A stretch of 64,000 nucleotides of DNA, taken from an uncultured Flavobacteriales bacterium (GTDB taxonomy: Bacteria; Bacteroidota; Bacteroidia; Flavobacteriales_E; Vicingaceae). The stretch spans positions 83,460 through 147,459 of the forward strand of contig CAJQOH010000014.1 in the NCBI GenBank assembly GCA_905479915.1. Direction: 5' to 3'. The position numbers were made by a program, and so were the translations under genes. The notes under the pieces were generated by a model. It saw only the letters and a program-made list of their open reading frames with translations, searched no databases and was not told the DNA's origin. Shown piece by piece: positions 1-8,393 of the stretch (positions within the stretch are counted from its first letter, which is position 1; each line of letters opens with the position of its first letter).

Positions 1-1
1 T

Positions 2-427
2 CAATTCAATTGTAGTGTTAATATTTTTAACAATGGGGATGCTGTTTCTTATAACATCAAAAAACATTCACCAGATCTAATTGTACTTGATTATAATTTT
101 AACGATCCAGATTTAAGCTATAATAATGGCTTAGAAGTTTTGGTTGAAGTCAAAAAGAAATCCAATATACCTGTTATTGTTTTTTCTGGTCAACGCGATA
201 TGGATATCGCTTTAGAAATTGTTAAAAAAGGGGCAAATGATTACATCAGTAAAGATGGTGATGATTTTATGGAAGTGTTATTAAGTTCGATTGAAGACAT
301 CTTTAATATCAAAAACTCTAAGGGTAAAATAAAGAAGTTGAAAAATGATCTAAAGAAAGGTTTTTTGTTTCTGTTTTTAGCTTCACTTACTGCTATTTCA
401 GTATTTAATTTCGCTTATAATATTTAG
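2..427 (+). CDS. Receiver-domain protein with C-terminal membrane helix (5' end missing)
   Basis: The frame is open to the window edge, so the start lies outside. The visible part is the C-terminal two thirds of a CheY-like receiver domain. PDLIVLDYNF ends the strand carrying the phospho-acceptor Asp, VIVFSG is the strand ending in the conserved Ser/Thr position, and KKGANDYISKD supplies the conserved Lys. A basic stretch follows, then about 20 hydrophobic residues (FLFLFLASLTAISVF) that look like a transmembrane helix at the very C-terminus. No output domain is present. A membrane-tethered single-domain receiver is unusual. The TTG at 140 is inside the domain and is not a credible start. Confidence 0.75.
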   Translation, partial: QFNCSVNIFNNGDAVSYNIKKHSPDLIVLDYNFNDPDLSYNNGLEVLVEVKKKSNIPVIVFSGQRDMDIALEIVKKGANDYISKDGDDFMEVLLSSIEDIFNIKNSKGKIKKLKNDLKKGFLFLFLASLTAISVFNFAYNI

Positions 428-1849
428 TTATGCTTTCTTGGTCAGTTTTCTTATTAAACCTCGAAAGATAAATCCATGAAAGGGTAGGACAGCATACCAA
501 TAGAGCCTGCCTAACAAACCTAAAGGTCTAAATGTGGCTGTTTGGATTAAGGAGTCATCCTCAATTTTAAATTCTAGCCATGCCTCACCTGGTAGTTTCA
601 TTTCCGCAAAAAGCAACAATCTACCTTCTTCTTTATTGGCATAAAGTACTCTCCAAAAGTCCAATGAATCTCCAGTTGATATAGAAGTCTGATTAGTTCT
701 TCCTCTTCTCAACCCAACACCTCCAACTAGTTTATCTAAAAATCCACGAACCCTCCAAAGCCAATTGCCATAATACCACCCTTGTTTACCACCTACAGAC
801 CATATTTTTTCAATGGTACGCTCATGATTTACAATACTACTTGCTCTTTTATCTGTAAAACATCCAAAAGAAGGAACCTCAATAAAGCTAGAAATATTCA
901 TGTTTAACCCACTGCTCGAATGAGAATCTTTCCAGCTAGAAACGATTTCATTTTTTTCAATCTTATTAAAAGCATCTATAAGAGTTTGTTTATATGGAAT
1001 AGGGGTGATGCCTAATATTTTATTGATATCATTGTTTCTACAAACTACCTCTACTTTCATACTATCAACTAAAGACCTTGCGAGCTTATAAGATGTAGAA
1101 GTTACAAAATAAAGCCAATAAGAAGATAGTCTAGGAGTCATAACAGGAACTGTTATTATTTTTCGTTTTAAGCCTCTAATTTCAGCAAAAGAAAGTAACA
1201 TTTCTTTATAGGAAAGCACATTGTTCGAGCCAATATCAAAATTTTTATCAAACATTTTTTCATTGAGGATGGATTCAATAAGAAACCTCTGAACATCCAT
1301 TATACCAATAGGTTGGCATTTAGTAAGTAACCATTTTGGAGTAATCATAATTGGTAATTTCTCAACCAAATCACGCATTATTTCAAATGAAGCACTACCT
1401 GATCCTATAATAATTCCGGCCCTAAGACAGGTAAAAGCGTAATCTCCTTTTTCCAGCTCCTCTTCAACTCTTTTTCGAGAAAGTAGATGTTTGGATAGGT
1501 TTGTTTCATTAATGATACCACTTAAATAGATAACTTGTTTAGCATTGGTTAACCCTATCTTTTCTCGAAAGTTTATTGCAGACTTTTCTTCTAAAGATTT
1601 ATAATTATCTGATGAAGACATTGAATGCACTAAATAGAATGCAACATCAATATCATTGGGGATTTTTGAAAGAGAAGTTGAGTTGAGTAAATCAACTTCT
1701 AGAACAGTGATGTTTTTGATTAATGATTTATCTGGATTAAATCTAGATTTATCTCGAACACAACATACTACATGATGTCCATTATTAACTAACAATGGAA
1801 GGATTCGTTTACCAATATAACCTGTTGCTCCTGTTAATAGTATTTTCAT
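428..1849 (-). CDS. SDR-family NAD(P)-binding epimerase-like protein with DUF2867 domain
   Basis: The 473-residue protein opens with an atypical-SDR Rossmann fold (TGATGYIGKR, residues 7-16) and continues as a YbjT/NmrA-like domain to about residue 290. A DUF2867 domain follows (about 330-470, with the WYYGNWLWRVRG and GDSLDFWRVL motifs). Proteins of this two-domain type often occur beside photolyase or carotenoid genes in bacteria with LitR/CarH regulators; their substrate is unknown. The stop codon abuts that of the convergent receiver gene. The promoter carries a perfect 12-bp inverted repeat containing the candidate light operator, so I infer B12-regulator control. Confidence 0.85.
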   Translation of the reverse strand: MKILLTGATGYIGKRILPLLVNNGHHVVCCVRDKSRFNPDKSLIKNITVLEVDLLNSTSLSKIPNDIDVAFYLVHSMSSSDNYKSLEEKSAINFREKIGLTNAKQVIYLSGIINETNLSKHLLSRKRVEEELEKGDYAFTCLRAGIIIGSGSASFEIMRDLVEKLPIMITPKWLLTKCQPIGIMDVQRFLIESILNEKMFDKNFDIGSNNVLSYKEMLLSFAEIRGLKRKIITVPVMTPRLSSYWLYFVTSTSYKLARSLVDSMKVEVVCRNNDINKILGITPIPYKQTLIDAFNKIEKNEIVSSWKDSHSSSGLNMNISSFIEVPSFGCFTDKRASSIVNHERTIEKIWSVGGKQGWYYGNWLWRVRGFLDKLVGGVGLRRGRTNQTSISTGDSLDFWRVLYANKEEGRLLLFAEMKLPGEAWLEFKIEDDSLIQTATFRPLGLLGRLYWYAVLPFHGFIFRGLIRKLTKKA

Positions 1850-1864
1850 TTACGACACTTATTA

Positions 1865-1894
1865 TGTTTAAATATATAAAAATAAAGTTAAACA
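1865..1894. promoter_or_regulatory. Candidate MerR/B12 operator, epimerase promoter
   Basis: TGTTTAA-N16-TTAAACA. The arms extend outward to a perfect 12-bp inverted repeat (1860-1871 and 1888-1899). A -7-like element, TATATTTA on the minus strand (1869-1876), lies on the left arm. Geometry is identical to the copies at 2190, 2234, 5203 and 5401. Assignment to the neighbouring regulator is inference. Confidence 0.7.
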
Positions 1895-2189
1895 TAATAT
1901 GCAAAGCATTACAGTTTTGATGTATAATTATTGTTTAAAGTAAGTCATTTTTTGACATGTACTAATAGCTGTAAATAAAGCCCAAACAAATATGGCACAG
2001 AAGGAGAATGGTGTTTAGTGCATCCTTTATTGATGTTTGAAACGTGTGGAGGTGTTTTTGTACATAAATGTCTTTAATAAAATTTTATAATAATCATAGT
2101 CTTTTTAATTGATGGCAAAAAATAGTATAATATTTTTTTAAATATATGTATCAGGTAATCAGGTGTTAAGTTGTTTTTTTTAAATGTTT

Positions 2190-2219
2190 TGTTTAATAAA
2201 ATACATTAAAACTTAAACA
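2190..2219. promoter_or_regulatory. Candidate MerR/B12 operator 1, DUF4397 promoter
   Basis: A perfect TGTTTAA-N16-TTAAACA, about 20 bp upstream of the -7 box of the DUF4397 gene. Its right half (TAAAACTTAAACA, 2207-2219) is repeated exactly at 2251-2263, 44 bp away, which is about four helical turns. Confidence 0.7.
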
Positions 2220-2233
2220 TTGTGAAAATATTT

Positions 2234-2263
2234 TGTTTATGTTTGCAGTGTAAAACTTAAACA
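2234..2263 (+). promoter_or_regulatory. Candidate operator 2 overlapping the -7 box of the DUF4397 gene
   Basis: TGTTTAT-N16-TTAAACA, with one mismatch in the left arm. The Bacteroidota -7 element TATGTTTG (2238-2245) lies inside it, so a bound repressor would block RNA polymerase. The start codon is 17 bp further on. Confidence 0.7.
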
Positions 2264-2280
2264 AAATAAAAATTTTAATT

Positions 2281-3999
2281 ATGAAAAAACTATTCTTATT
2301 CGCTGTAATTGGTGTATTCTCAATTTCAGCTAACGCGCAAACTGCAAGACTACAAGCAATCCACAATTCGGCTGATGCAGCAGCTGACACTGTTGATGTA
2401 TGGCTAACAACGTCATCAGGATCAAGTAAGCTTATAGATGATTTTACTTTTAGAAGTGCATCACCATTTATTAATGCTCCAGCTGGGTCACCGATTACAA
2501 TAGGAATAGCTGGTAAAAACAGCACAGTGATAGGTGATACAATTGCAGGGTTATCTTTTGATTTTAATCTTACAGCAACCGAAACATACATTTTAGTTGC
2601 TGAAGGTATTGTTAGTGCTTCAGGATACTCTCCAGCTACACCATTTGACATTGAATTATATGCATTGGGGCAGGAAGCATCAAATACTATGGGTAATACC
2701 GATGTTTTAGTTCATCATGGTGTTACTGATGCTCCAACTGTTGATATTTATGAAGCATCAGCTGGTATACTAGTAGATAATGCTGCTTACACGAATTTTT
2801 CTGCTTACATCCCATTAGCAACACTTGATTATGATCTGGAGGTTAGGGATGGCTCTGGTTCAACCATATTAAAAGCTTATGATGCTCCTTTGGCAACATT
2901 GAACTTAACGAGCCAAGCTATAGTTGTTTTAGCTTCAGGCTTTTTAAACCCAGACAATAACAGTAGCGGACCTGCTTTTGGATTATATGCTGCTCTTGCT
3001 TCAGGAGGGCCGCTGGTAGCATTGCCTGAAAAAACAGCTAAAGTTCAAGCCATTCACAATTCCGCTGATGCCGCTACTGATACGGTGGATGTTTATATGA
3101 CAACTGCACTAGGATCAAGTTTATTGGTAGATGATTTTGCTTTTAGAAGTGCAACACCATTTATTGATGCGCCAGCTGGAGGAGTTGAATTTACCTTATC
3201 TTTTGCTGGGAAAAATAGTTCTTCAATAAATGATACAATAGTAGGTTTGTCATTTAGCTATTCTTTAATAGCAGATGAAAAATATATTTTAGTTGCAGAT
3301 GGAATTGTAAGTTCTGCAGGGTATTCTCCAGCTACACCATTCTCTATTGAAGTATATGCTATGGGGCAGGACTCAGCAATGTTGGCAGGTAATACAGATG
3401 TTCTTGTTCATCATGGATCTACAGATGCTCCAGATGTTGATGTTGATGAAGTAACCGCAGGAAACTTAGTAAATAATGCTTCGTATACAGATTTTGCAGG
3501 TTATTTACCATTAGCAACAGCTGACTACCAATTATTGGTAAAAGACTCATCTGGAACAACAACTGTTGCTAGTTTTGATGCACCTTTAGCAACATTAAAT
3601 CTAGATGATTTAGCTTTAGTTGTAGTTGCATCTGGTTTTTTAAATCCAGCAAACAATTCTGGCGGTTCGGCATTTGGTCTTTTTGTAGCACTTCCTAGTG
3701 GAGGGGATTTAGTTGAATTACCAGCCTCAACAACTACTGGTTTAGATGAAAATACTATTGATAGGTTAGCTCTAAAACTATATCCTAATCCAGTAAATGA
3801 CTTTTTAACTATAGGAGACATTAATCTTAATTCAGTGAATATTGCAATAGTTGATGCAGTAGGTAGGCAAATTCAAAATGGACTGTTTAATGTTAGCAAT
3901 AATTCAATAAATGTTGCTAAAATTTCTCAAGGGAGCTACTATATAATTATATCTAATGATATAGAAATTATAGGGCGCTCTAAATTTATAAAACATTAA
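2281..3999 (+). CDS. Secreted DUF4397 two-repeat protein with type IX sorting domain
   Basis: A 572-residue protein with a signal peptide (about residues 1-19, ending SANA-Q). Two long homologous repeats follow (about 20-248 and 250-485). Each begins LQAIHNSADAA or VQAIHNSADAA and has a second DUF4397-like module beginning NTDVLVHHG. The C-terminus (about 495-572) is a type A T9SS sorting domain (LYPNPVNDFLTI, with a final SYYIIISND strand). I infer export to the cell surface or medium by type IX secretion. DUF4397 has no established function. Two tandem candidate light operators precede the gene, and a strong terminator follows it. Confidence 0.88.
   Translation: MKKLFLFAVIGVFSISANAQTARLQAIHNSADAAADTVDVWLTTSSGSSKLIDDFTFRSASPFINAPAGSPITIGIAGKNSTVIGDTIAGLSFDFNLTATETYILVAEGIVSASGYSPATPFDIELYALGQEASNTMGNTDVLVHHGVTDAPTVDIYEASAGILVDNAAYTNFSAYIPLATLDYDLEVRDGSGSTILKAYDAPLATLNLTSQAIVVLASGFLNPDNNSSGPAFGLYAALASGGPLVALPEKTAKVQAIHNSADAATDTVDVYMTTALGSSLLVDDFAFRSATPFIDAPAGGVEFTLSFAGKNSSSINDTIVGLSFSYSLIADEKYILVADGIVSSAGYSPATPFSIEVYAMGQDSAMLAGNTDVLVHHGSTDAPDVDVDEVTAGNLVNNASYTDFAGYLPLATADYQLLVKDSSGTTTVASFDAPLATLNLDDLALVVVASGFLNPANNSGGSAFGLFVALPSGGDLVELPASTTTGLDENTIDRLALKLYPNPVNDFLTIGDINLNSVNIAIVDAVGRQIQNGLFNVSNNSINVAKISQGSYYIIISNDIEIIGRSKFIKH
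2339..3735 (+). repeat. Intragenic tandem duplication, two units of about 690 bp
   Basis: The two units of the DUF4397 protein align along their whole length. Shared blocks include QAIHNSADAA, SGYSPATPF against AGYSPATPF, NTDVLVHHG, FDAPLATLNL against YDAPLATLNL, and ASGFLNP. Nucleotide similarity is clearly lower than protein similarity, so the duplication is not recent. Confidence 0.8.
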
Positions 4000-4315
4000 T
4001 TTTCAATAGCTTATTAATTTTTTTCACTCAAAAAAAGGCCTCCAATCTTTAAGATTGGAGGCCTTTTTTTTGATAATGATTTCTTATTTTTAAAGTGCGA
4101 ACCAATCAATCAACTTTAGTTAGCATAATAGTGTTGATTAATATTATCAGAATTAAACATCTAGGAAAAGTGAAGTAGAAGGGTTTAGAAGTCTTAGATC
4201 TAATAAGTGTGAATGAAAAACGATAAAAATATTTACACAGTTAAAGCTTATATTCTTTAGAGAAAAAATACACAAACAGGAAGATCTTTTTTTAATGGCT
4301 TTATGATATAATCTC
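4000..4315. other. 316-bp convergent intergenic region
   Basis: It separates the convergent DUF4397 and MerR genes. Apart from the terminator at 4030-4071, I see no gene, repeat or promoter-like element here. Confidence 0.55.
4030..4071. terminator. Bidirectional rho-independent terminator
   Basis: Stem GGCCTCCAATC (4037-4047) pairs with GATTGGAGGCC (4053-4063) across a 5-nt loop. It is flanked by A7 on the left and T8 on the right, so it can end the DUF4397 transcript and also minus-strand transcription from the MerR gene. Confidence 0.93.
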
Positions 4316-5200
4316 TTAGATTTTAATTAAACTTTTAAATGCTTCAAAACTGACAATTGATTTTTGATTGCCGGATAAATTAAGCTTATTAGAAATCTCA
4401 TTAGAACAACATAAGTACAAGGGTGGACTATTAAATGCTTTAGTCAAAGTATCAAAATATTTTGTAATAACATCATGACGAGTATTCCTTACCAAAAAAG
4501 TTAAATAATGGGTTGGAGAGCTTTGGTGGGAAGTTTGTTGTAAATTTTCCAATGGAACATTTGCTCCAAGGTATATCACTTTTTTACCTTTAGATCTTAA
4601 GCTATAATTTGCAATCAATAAGCCTAAATCATGCTGTTCACCTTCAGGTAGAAATAATAACCAATTCTCCGATTTATCAGAGGGTGGAGCTAAAGCATCA
4701 ATTGCTGCAAATATCTTTTGTTTTATTAAGTTGGTAACAAAATGCTCTTGTGCCGGATTAAGTTTTGTGGTTGTCCACAATAAGCCAATCTTGATCAGCA
4801 TAGGGTAGAATACTTTTTCATAAGCATTCATTAGTCCAAAACTTAAAATAGAACTAGAAAATGCTTTTTCAAATGTTGCTTCATCATAAGATAAACCCGC
4901 ACTAACCATCTGATTGATAAGAGCCTCTTCTCTAGCACTAATCTCTCCATCATTTGTTAAAGAGGTAATTTTAGCATTAATTTCATCATTAGTTAATTTA
5001 CCAATTGTAGAAATCTTATCTCCTGAATTTATCAAAGAAACAACATTAAGAAGTTTTCTTAATTGCTCATCATCATAATACCTTATGTTGGTTTCAGTTC
5101 TTAGTGGTGTCAATAATTTATAGCGTTGCTCCCAAATTCGAATTGTATGAGATTTTACTCCAGAGAGTTTTTCTAAATCAGAAATTTTATATCTACTCAT
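4316..5200 (-). CDS. MerR-family B12-binding (CarH/LitR-type) photoreceptor regulator
   Basis: I chose ATG at 5200 because MSRYKISDLEKLSG is the normal MerR N-terminus; the frame is open further upstream but crosses the promoter. The 294 residues contain a MerR winged helix (about 1-70; IRIWEQRY, NIRYYDDEQL), a helical cap and a cobalamin-binding domain. W142 with E152-H153 forms the W-x9-EH motif that caps adenosylcobalamin in CarH. GEQH190DLG matches the Co-ligating histidine motif. The residue after W142 is Thr, where Thermus CarH has a light-state His. Proteins of this class repress carotenoid genes in the dark. The gene is divergent from the crt operon and carries its own operator. Confidence 0.9.
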   Translation of the reverse strand: MSRYKISDLEKLSGVKSHTIRIWEQRYKLLTPLRTETNIRYYDDEQLRKLLNVVSLINSGDKISTIGKLTNDEINAKITSLTNDGEISAREEALINQMVSAGLSYDEATFEKAFSSSILSFGLMNAYEKVFYPMLIKIGLLWTTTKLNPAQEHFVTNLIKQKIFAAIDALAPPSDKSENWLLFLPEGEQHDLGLLIANYSLRSKGKKVIYLGANVPLENLQQTSHQSSPTHYLTFLVRNTRHDVITKYFDTLTKAFNSPPLYLCCSNEISNKLNLSGNQKSIVSFEAFKSLIKI

Positions 5201-5202
5201 AG

Positions 5203-5232
5203 TGTTTAATAAATCACAAATATAATTAAACA
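5203..5232 (-). promoter_or_regulatory. Candidate autoregulatory operator and merR promoter
   Basis: TGTTTAA-N16-TTAAACA with the minus-strand -7 box TATATTTG (5217-5224) in the spacer between the arms. The operator ends 3 bp before the ATG, so the leader is very short. This arrangement fits autorepression. Confidence 0.72.
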
Positions 5233-5394
5233 TAATTAATTGGCGCATTTTTTGTTGAAAACATATGATATCCATATATGATACAGTTGTTTATTATTAG
5301 AATAGGCTTGTGATTATTTTTTGAAATCATAATGTTTATATTTTATTAATATAAAAATGTTTAAGATAAATTCAAATAAGTAAAACAAAATACT

Positions 5395-5430
5395 TACATT
5401 TGTTTAATGTTTTAATAAAAAAGTTAAACG
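5395..5430 (+). promoter_or_regulatory. Carotenoid operon promoter with candidate operator
   Basis: The -7 element TACATTTG (5395-5402) overlaps the start of the operator TGTTTAA-N16-TTAAACG (5401-5430, one mismatch). The ATG of the first gene follows at 5433. No clear TTG -33 box is present. Extra TGTTTAA or TGTTTAT half-sites lie upstream at 5288, 5333 and 5359. Confidence 0.72.
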
Positions 5431-5432
5431 AA

Positions 5433-6023
5433 ATGAATCTAACACTAATAATTATAAGCGCTGTAATGACTATTGGATTATTTAGTCAATACAAAACAAA
5501 TAAGATGGTTCAGGAAACGGAGAAGCCTAAATATGAATTAATTCAGAGCTTTGACGAATTTGAAGTGAGAAAATACCCAAAAATGATTTTAGCCACAACT
5601 AAAATAAAAGGCAATAGTTATTCTAAAAACTCAAGTAGAGGATTTCAAAATGTAGCAGGCTATATTTTTGGTGGTAATGATGAGAACAAACAAATAAGCA
5701 TGACATCTCCAGTTATTGCTTCTGTAGAAGACTCTATGACCATGAGCTTTATACTTCCTTCAGAATACAGTCTAAATGAACTTCCGCTTCCTAACAACGA
5801 TAATGTGAAAATTTCAATACAACCAGAACGAGTAATGGCCATAATCAGTTTTAGTGGTTTTGCCAATGACAATGACATAGAGCATTACACAAAAATTCTA
5901 AAACAACAATTAGCTAAAGAAGGTCTGTCTAATAAAGGAAAAGTATTTTTTCAAGGTTACGACCCGCCTTTTAAATTAACAGACAGAACAAACGAAGTTG
6001 CAATCGAATTGTTAAGCTTATGA
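5433..6023 (+). CDS. SOUL-family heme-binding protein
   Basis: I chose ATG at 5433; the TTG at 5400 is part of the -7 box. The 196-residue protein has an N-terminal hydrophobic segment (about 1-17, anchor or signal) and a SOUL/HBP domain (YELIQSFDEFEVRKYP, MTSPVIAS, SFILPSEYSL, VMAIISFSGFA). SOUL proteins bind heme or other tetrapyrroles; the role here is unknown. It is the first gene of the carotenoid operon, and its TGA overlaps the crtI start (ATGA), so translation is probably coupled. Confidence 0.85.
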   Translation: MNLTLIIISAVMTIGLFSQYKTNKMVQETEKPKYELIQSFDEFEVRKYPKMILATTKIKGNSYSKNSSRGFQNVAGYIFGGNDENKQISMTSPVIASVEDSMTMSFILPSEYSLNELPLPNNDNVKISIQPERVMAIISFSGFANDNDIEHYTKILKQQLAKEGLSNKGKVFFQGYDPPFKLTDRTNEVAIELLSL

Positions 6024-7516
6024 ATAATAAAAAAATAGCTATTATTGGTTCTGGGTTTTCAGGATTATCTGCTGCAGCCTACCTTGCAAAGGAAGGGCAT
6101 GATGTTCAGGTATTTGAAAAAAATGATTGTCTTGGTGGTAGAGCTAGAAAATTTGAAGTTGATGGTTTCAGTTTTGATATGGGACCAAGCTGGTATTGGA
6201 TGCCAGAAGTAATGGAGGCATTTTTTAATGATTTTGGAAGTAGTGTCAATAACCATTTTGAGTTGAAAAAACTATCACCTGCATTCAACATTATATTCAA
6301 GGAAAATGATAAAGTATCAATTCCAAACGATTACAATGAATTAAAAAAACTATTTGAATCAATTGAAAAGGGCAGCTCCAATGTATTGGATAAGTTTATG
6401 AAAGATGCTCAAAAGAAATATGACATAAGTTTTGCCAACCTAATAGAAAAGCCAGGCCTTTCTATCAAAGAATATCTCGATTACGAAACAATAAAATCAG
6501 CTATAAACCTTAGTCTATTTGGATCTTACCAAAAAATGGTACACAAACAATTTAAGCATCCTAAATTACGTGCTTTAATGGAGTTTCCTGTATTGTTTTT
6601 GGGGGCAAAACCAGAAAACACTCCATCATTATATAGCTTAATGAATTATGCAGGTCTCAAATTGGGAACATACTACCCAATGGGAGGGTTTTATTCGCTA
6701 GTTGAAGCAATGATAAATATTTGTAAACAGCAAGGTGTTACATTTCATAAAAACTCAACCATTAGCAAGATAAATGTTTCCAACAATCAAGCATCATCAA
6801 TTCAGGTTAATGGAGATTTAGTTAAAGTTGATGGTATTGTTGGTAGCGCAGATTATAATCATGTAGAAAAGTTACTCGAAAAAGAGTATAGAAACTATTC
6901 CGAAAAGTACTGGGAAAAGAAAACTTTTGCCCCTTCCAGTTTAATATTTTACTTAGGAATCAATAAAAAGATAAAGAACTTAGAACATCATACTTTGTTT
7001 TTTGATACTGATTTTGAACAGCACGCAACAGAAATATACGATACTAAAAAATGGCCTGAAAAGCCTCTATTTTATGTTTGTACACCTTCTAAAACTGACC
7101 CTACAGTAGCTCCCAGAAATGGTGAAAACCTATTCTTTTTAATGCCACTAGCAACAGGTATTGAAGATACAAACGAATTAAGAGAAAAATATTTTTCTAC
7201 CTTATTGAATAGACTTGAAAGTCATCTTGGAGAAAAAATTACAGACCATATTGTGGTTAAAAAATCATATTGTATTAAAGATTTTGAAAAGGATTACAAT
7301 GCCTTTGGTGGAAATGCCTATGGGCTAGCAAATACTTTGGATCAAACAGCCATTTTTAAGCCAAAAATAATCAACAAGAAAATTAAAAATTTAATCTATA
7401 CAGGACAATTAACTGTTCCTGGACCTGGAGTACCACCTTCAATTATTTCAGGTAAAATATCAGCAAAATTATTATGTCAAACCCTAAAACAACAACCACA
7501 TGAAATCACTATTTGA
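6020..7516 (+). CDS. crtI: Phytoene desaturase CrtI
   Basis: The 498-residue FAD-dependent desaturase converts phytoene to lycopene. The dinucleotide-binding motif GSGFSGLSAA lies at residues 10-19, followed by an acidic residue in VFEKND and the family motif GGRARKFEVDGFSFDMGPSWYWMP. The C-terminal NLIYTGQLTVPGPGVPPSIISG is the bacterial CrtI signature. Length is normal. It overlaps the SOUL gene by 4 bp and crtB by 17 bp, which indicates one transcript. Confidence 0.97.
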   Translation: MNNKKIAIIGSGFSGLSAAAYLAKEGHDVQVFEKNDCLGGRARKFEVDGFSFDMGPSWYWMPEVMEAFFNDFGSSVNNHFELKKLSPAFNIIFKENDKVSIPNDYNELKKLFESIEKGSSNVLDKFMKDAQKKYDISFANLIEKPGLSIKEYLDYETIKSAINLSLFGSYQKMVHKQFKHPKLRALMEFPVLFLGAKPENTPSLYSLMNYAGLKLGTYYPMGGFYSLVEAMINICKQQGVTFHKNSTISKINVSNNQASSIQVNGDLVKVDGIVGSADYNHVEKLLEKEYRNYSEKYWEKKTFAPSSLIFYLGINKKIKNLEHHTLFFDTDFEQHATEIYDTKKWPEKPLFYVCTPSKTDPTVAPRNGENLFFLMPLATGIEDTNELREKYFSTLLNRLESHLGEKITDHIVVKKSYCIKDFEKDYNAFGGNAYGLANTLDQTAIFKPKIINKKIKNLIYTGQLTVPGPGVPPSIISGKISAKLLCQTLKQQPHEITI

Positions 7517-8336
7517 TGACCTTTCCGCACAATGTTCAAAAAGAACAACTCAATTGTATAGCACTAGTTTTTCGTTGGGTATAAAATTGCTACACCAATC
7601 ATTGCATCGGCCAATATATGGTATTTATGGATTTGTAAGATTTGCAGATGAAATAGTAGATAGCTTCCATGGATACAATAAAGAAGAATTACTCTACGAG
7701 TTTAGAAACGATACTTACAAAGCTATTCACAACGGAATTAGTCTCAATCCTATCTTAAATGAATTTCAAAAAGTGGTCAACGAATACAGTATTGATCATG
7801 AATGGATAGATACTTTTTTAAAGAGTATGAAAATGGATTTGAACGATAAGTATCATGATATTTTGTCGTACCAAGATTATATTTTGGGATCGGCAGAAGT
7901 AGTCGGCTTAATGTGTTTACATGTATTTGTTGAGGGGGATAAATCAAAATTTAATGAGCTAAAGCCATATGCCATGAGTTTAGGTTCTGCTTTTCAAAAA
8001 GTAAATTTCTTAAGAGATCTAAAGGATGATTACGAGGCTCTTGGTCGCACTTATTTTCCTGATATAGATATGGAGTCTTTTAGCACAGAACACAAGCTAC
8101 AAATAGAAAGAGAAATTAGTGAAGATTTTAAAATGGCTTTGATAGGTATCAAAAAATTACCACGTAAATCAAGAAAAGGAGTCTATCTCGCATATGTATA
8201 CTATTTGCAGTTGTTTATAAAAATCAAACAAACACCAGTAGAAAAAATTATGGAGTCAAGAATCCGAGTTCCAAACATTTCAAAACTGGGGCTAATGTTT
8301 AAATCAATTGTTCAACACCAGCTCAATTTACTTTAG
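7500..8336 (+). CDS. crtB: Phytoene synthase CrtB
   Basis: A 278-residue squalene/phytoene synthase family protein that condenses two geranylgeranyl diphosphates. The first Mg-binding motif is ADEIVD (D50, D54); the second is DLKDDYEALGR (D173, D176, D177). GSAEVVGLMCL and the NFLRDLKDD block are typical of CrtB. It is translationally coupled to crtI. No GGPP synthase gene lies in the window, so the substrate must be made by a gene elsewhere. Confidence 0.96.
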   Translation: MKSLFDDLSAQCSKRTTQLYSTSFSLGIKLLHQSLHRPIYGIYGFVRFADEIVDSFHGYNKEELLYEFRNDTYKAIHNGISLNPILNEFQKVVNEYSIDHEWIDTFLKSMKMDLNDKYHDILSYQDYILGSAEVVGLMCLHVFVEGDKSKFNELKPYAMSLGSAFQKVNFLRDLKDDYEALGRTYFPDIDMESFSTEHKLQIEREISEDFKMALIGIKKLPRKSRKGVYLAYVYYLQLFIKIKQTPVEKIMESRIRVPNISKLGLMFKSIVQHQLNLL

Positions 8337-8393
8337 TCAATTGAATTAAAAAATTAAAAAGTACTTGTTAATTACATCTAAAATAGATCAATT

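Larger units (their letters stand above)
1850..2280. other. 431-bp intergenic region with three candidate operators
   Basis: This gap separates two divergent genes. It contains the epimerase operator near the left end and two tandem operators plus a -7 box near the right end. The middle part (about 1920-2160) is AT-rich, and I see no open frame, hairpin terminator or RNA gene in it. Confidence 0.6.

Noticed and set aside
2193..2651. Minus-strand ORF of 152 aa
   Set aside because: It is antisense to the DUF4397 gene and its promoter and shows no protein-like features.
5400..5432. TTG-initiated extension of the SOUL gene
   Set aside because: The TTG lies inside the -7 box TACATTTG and the operator; ATG at 5433 gives a normal N-terminus.
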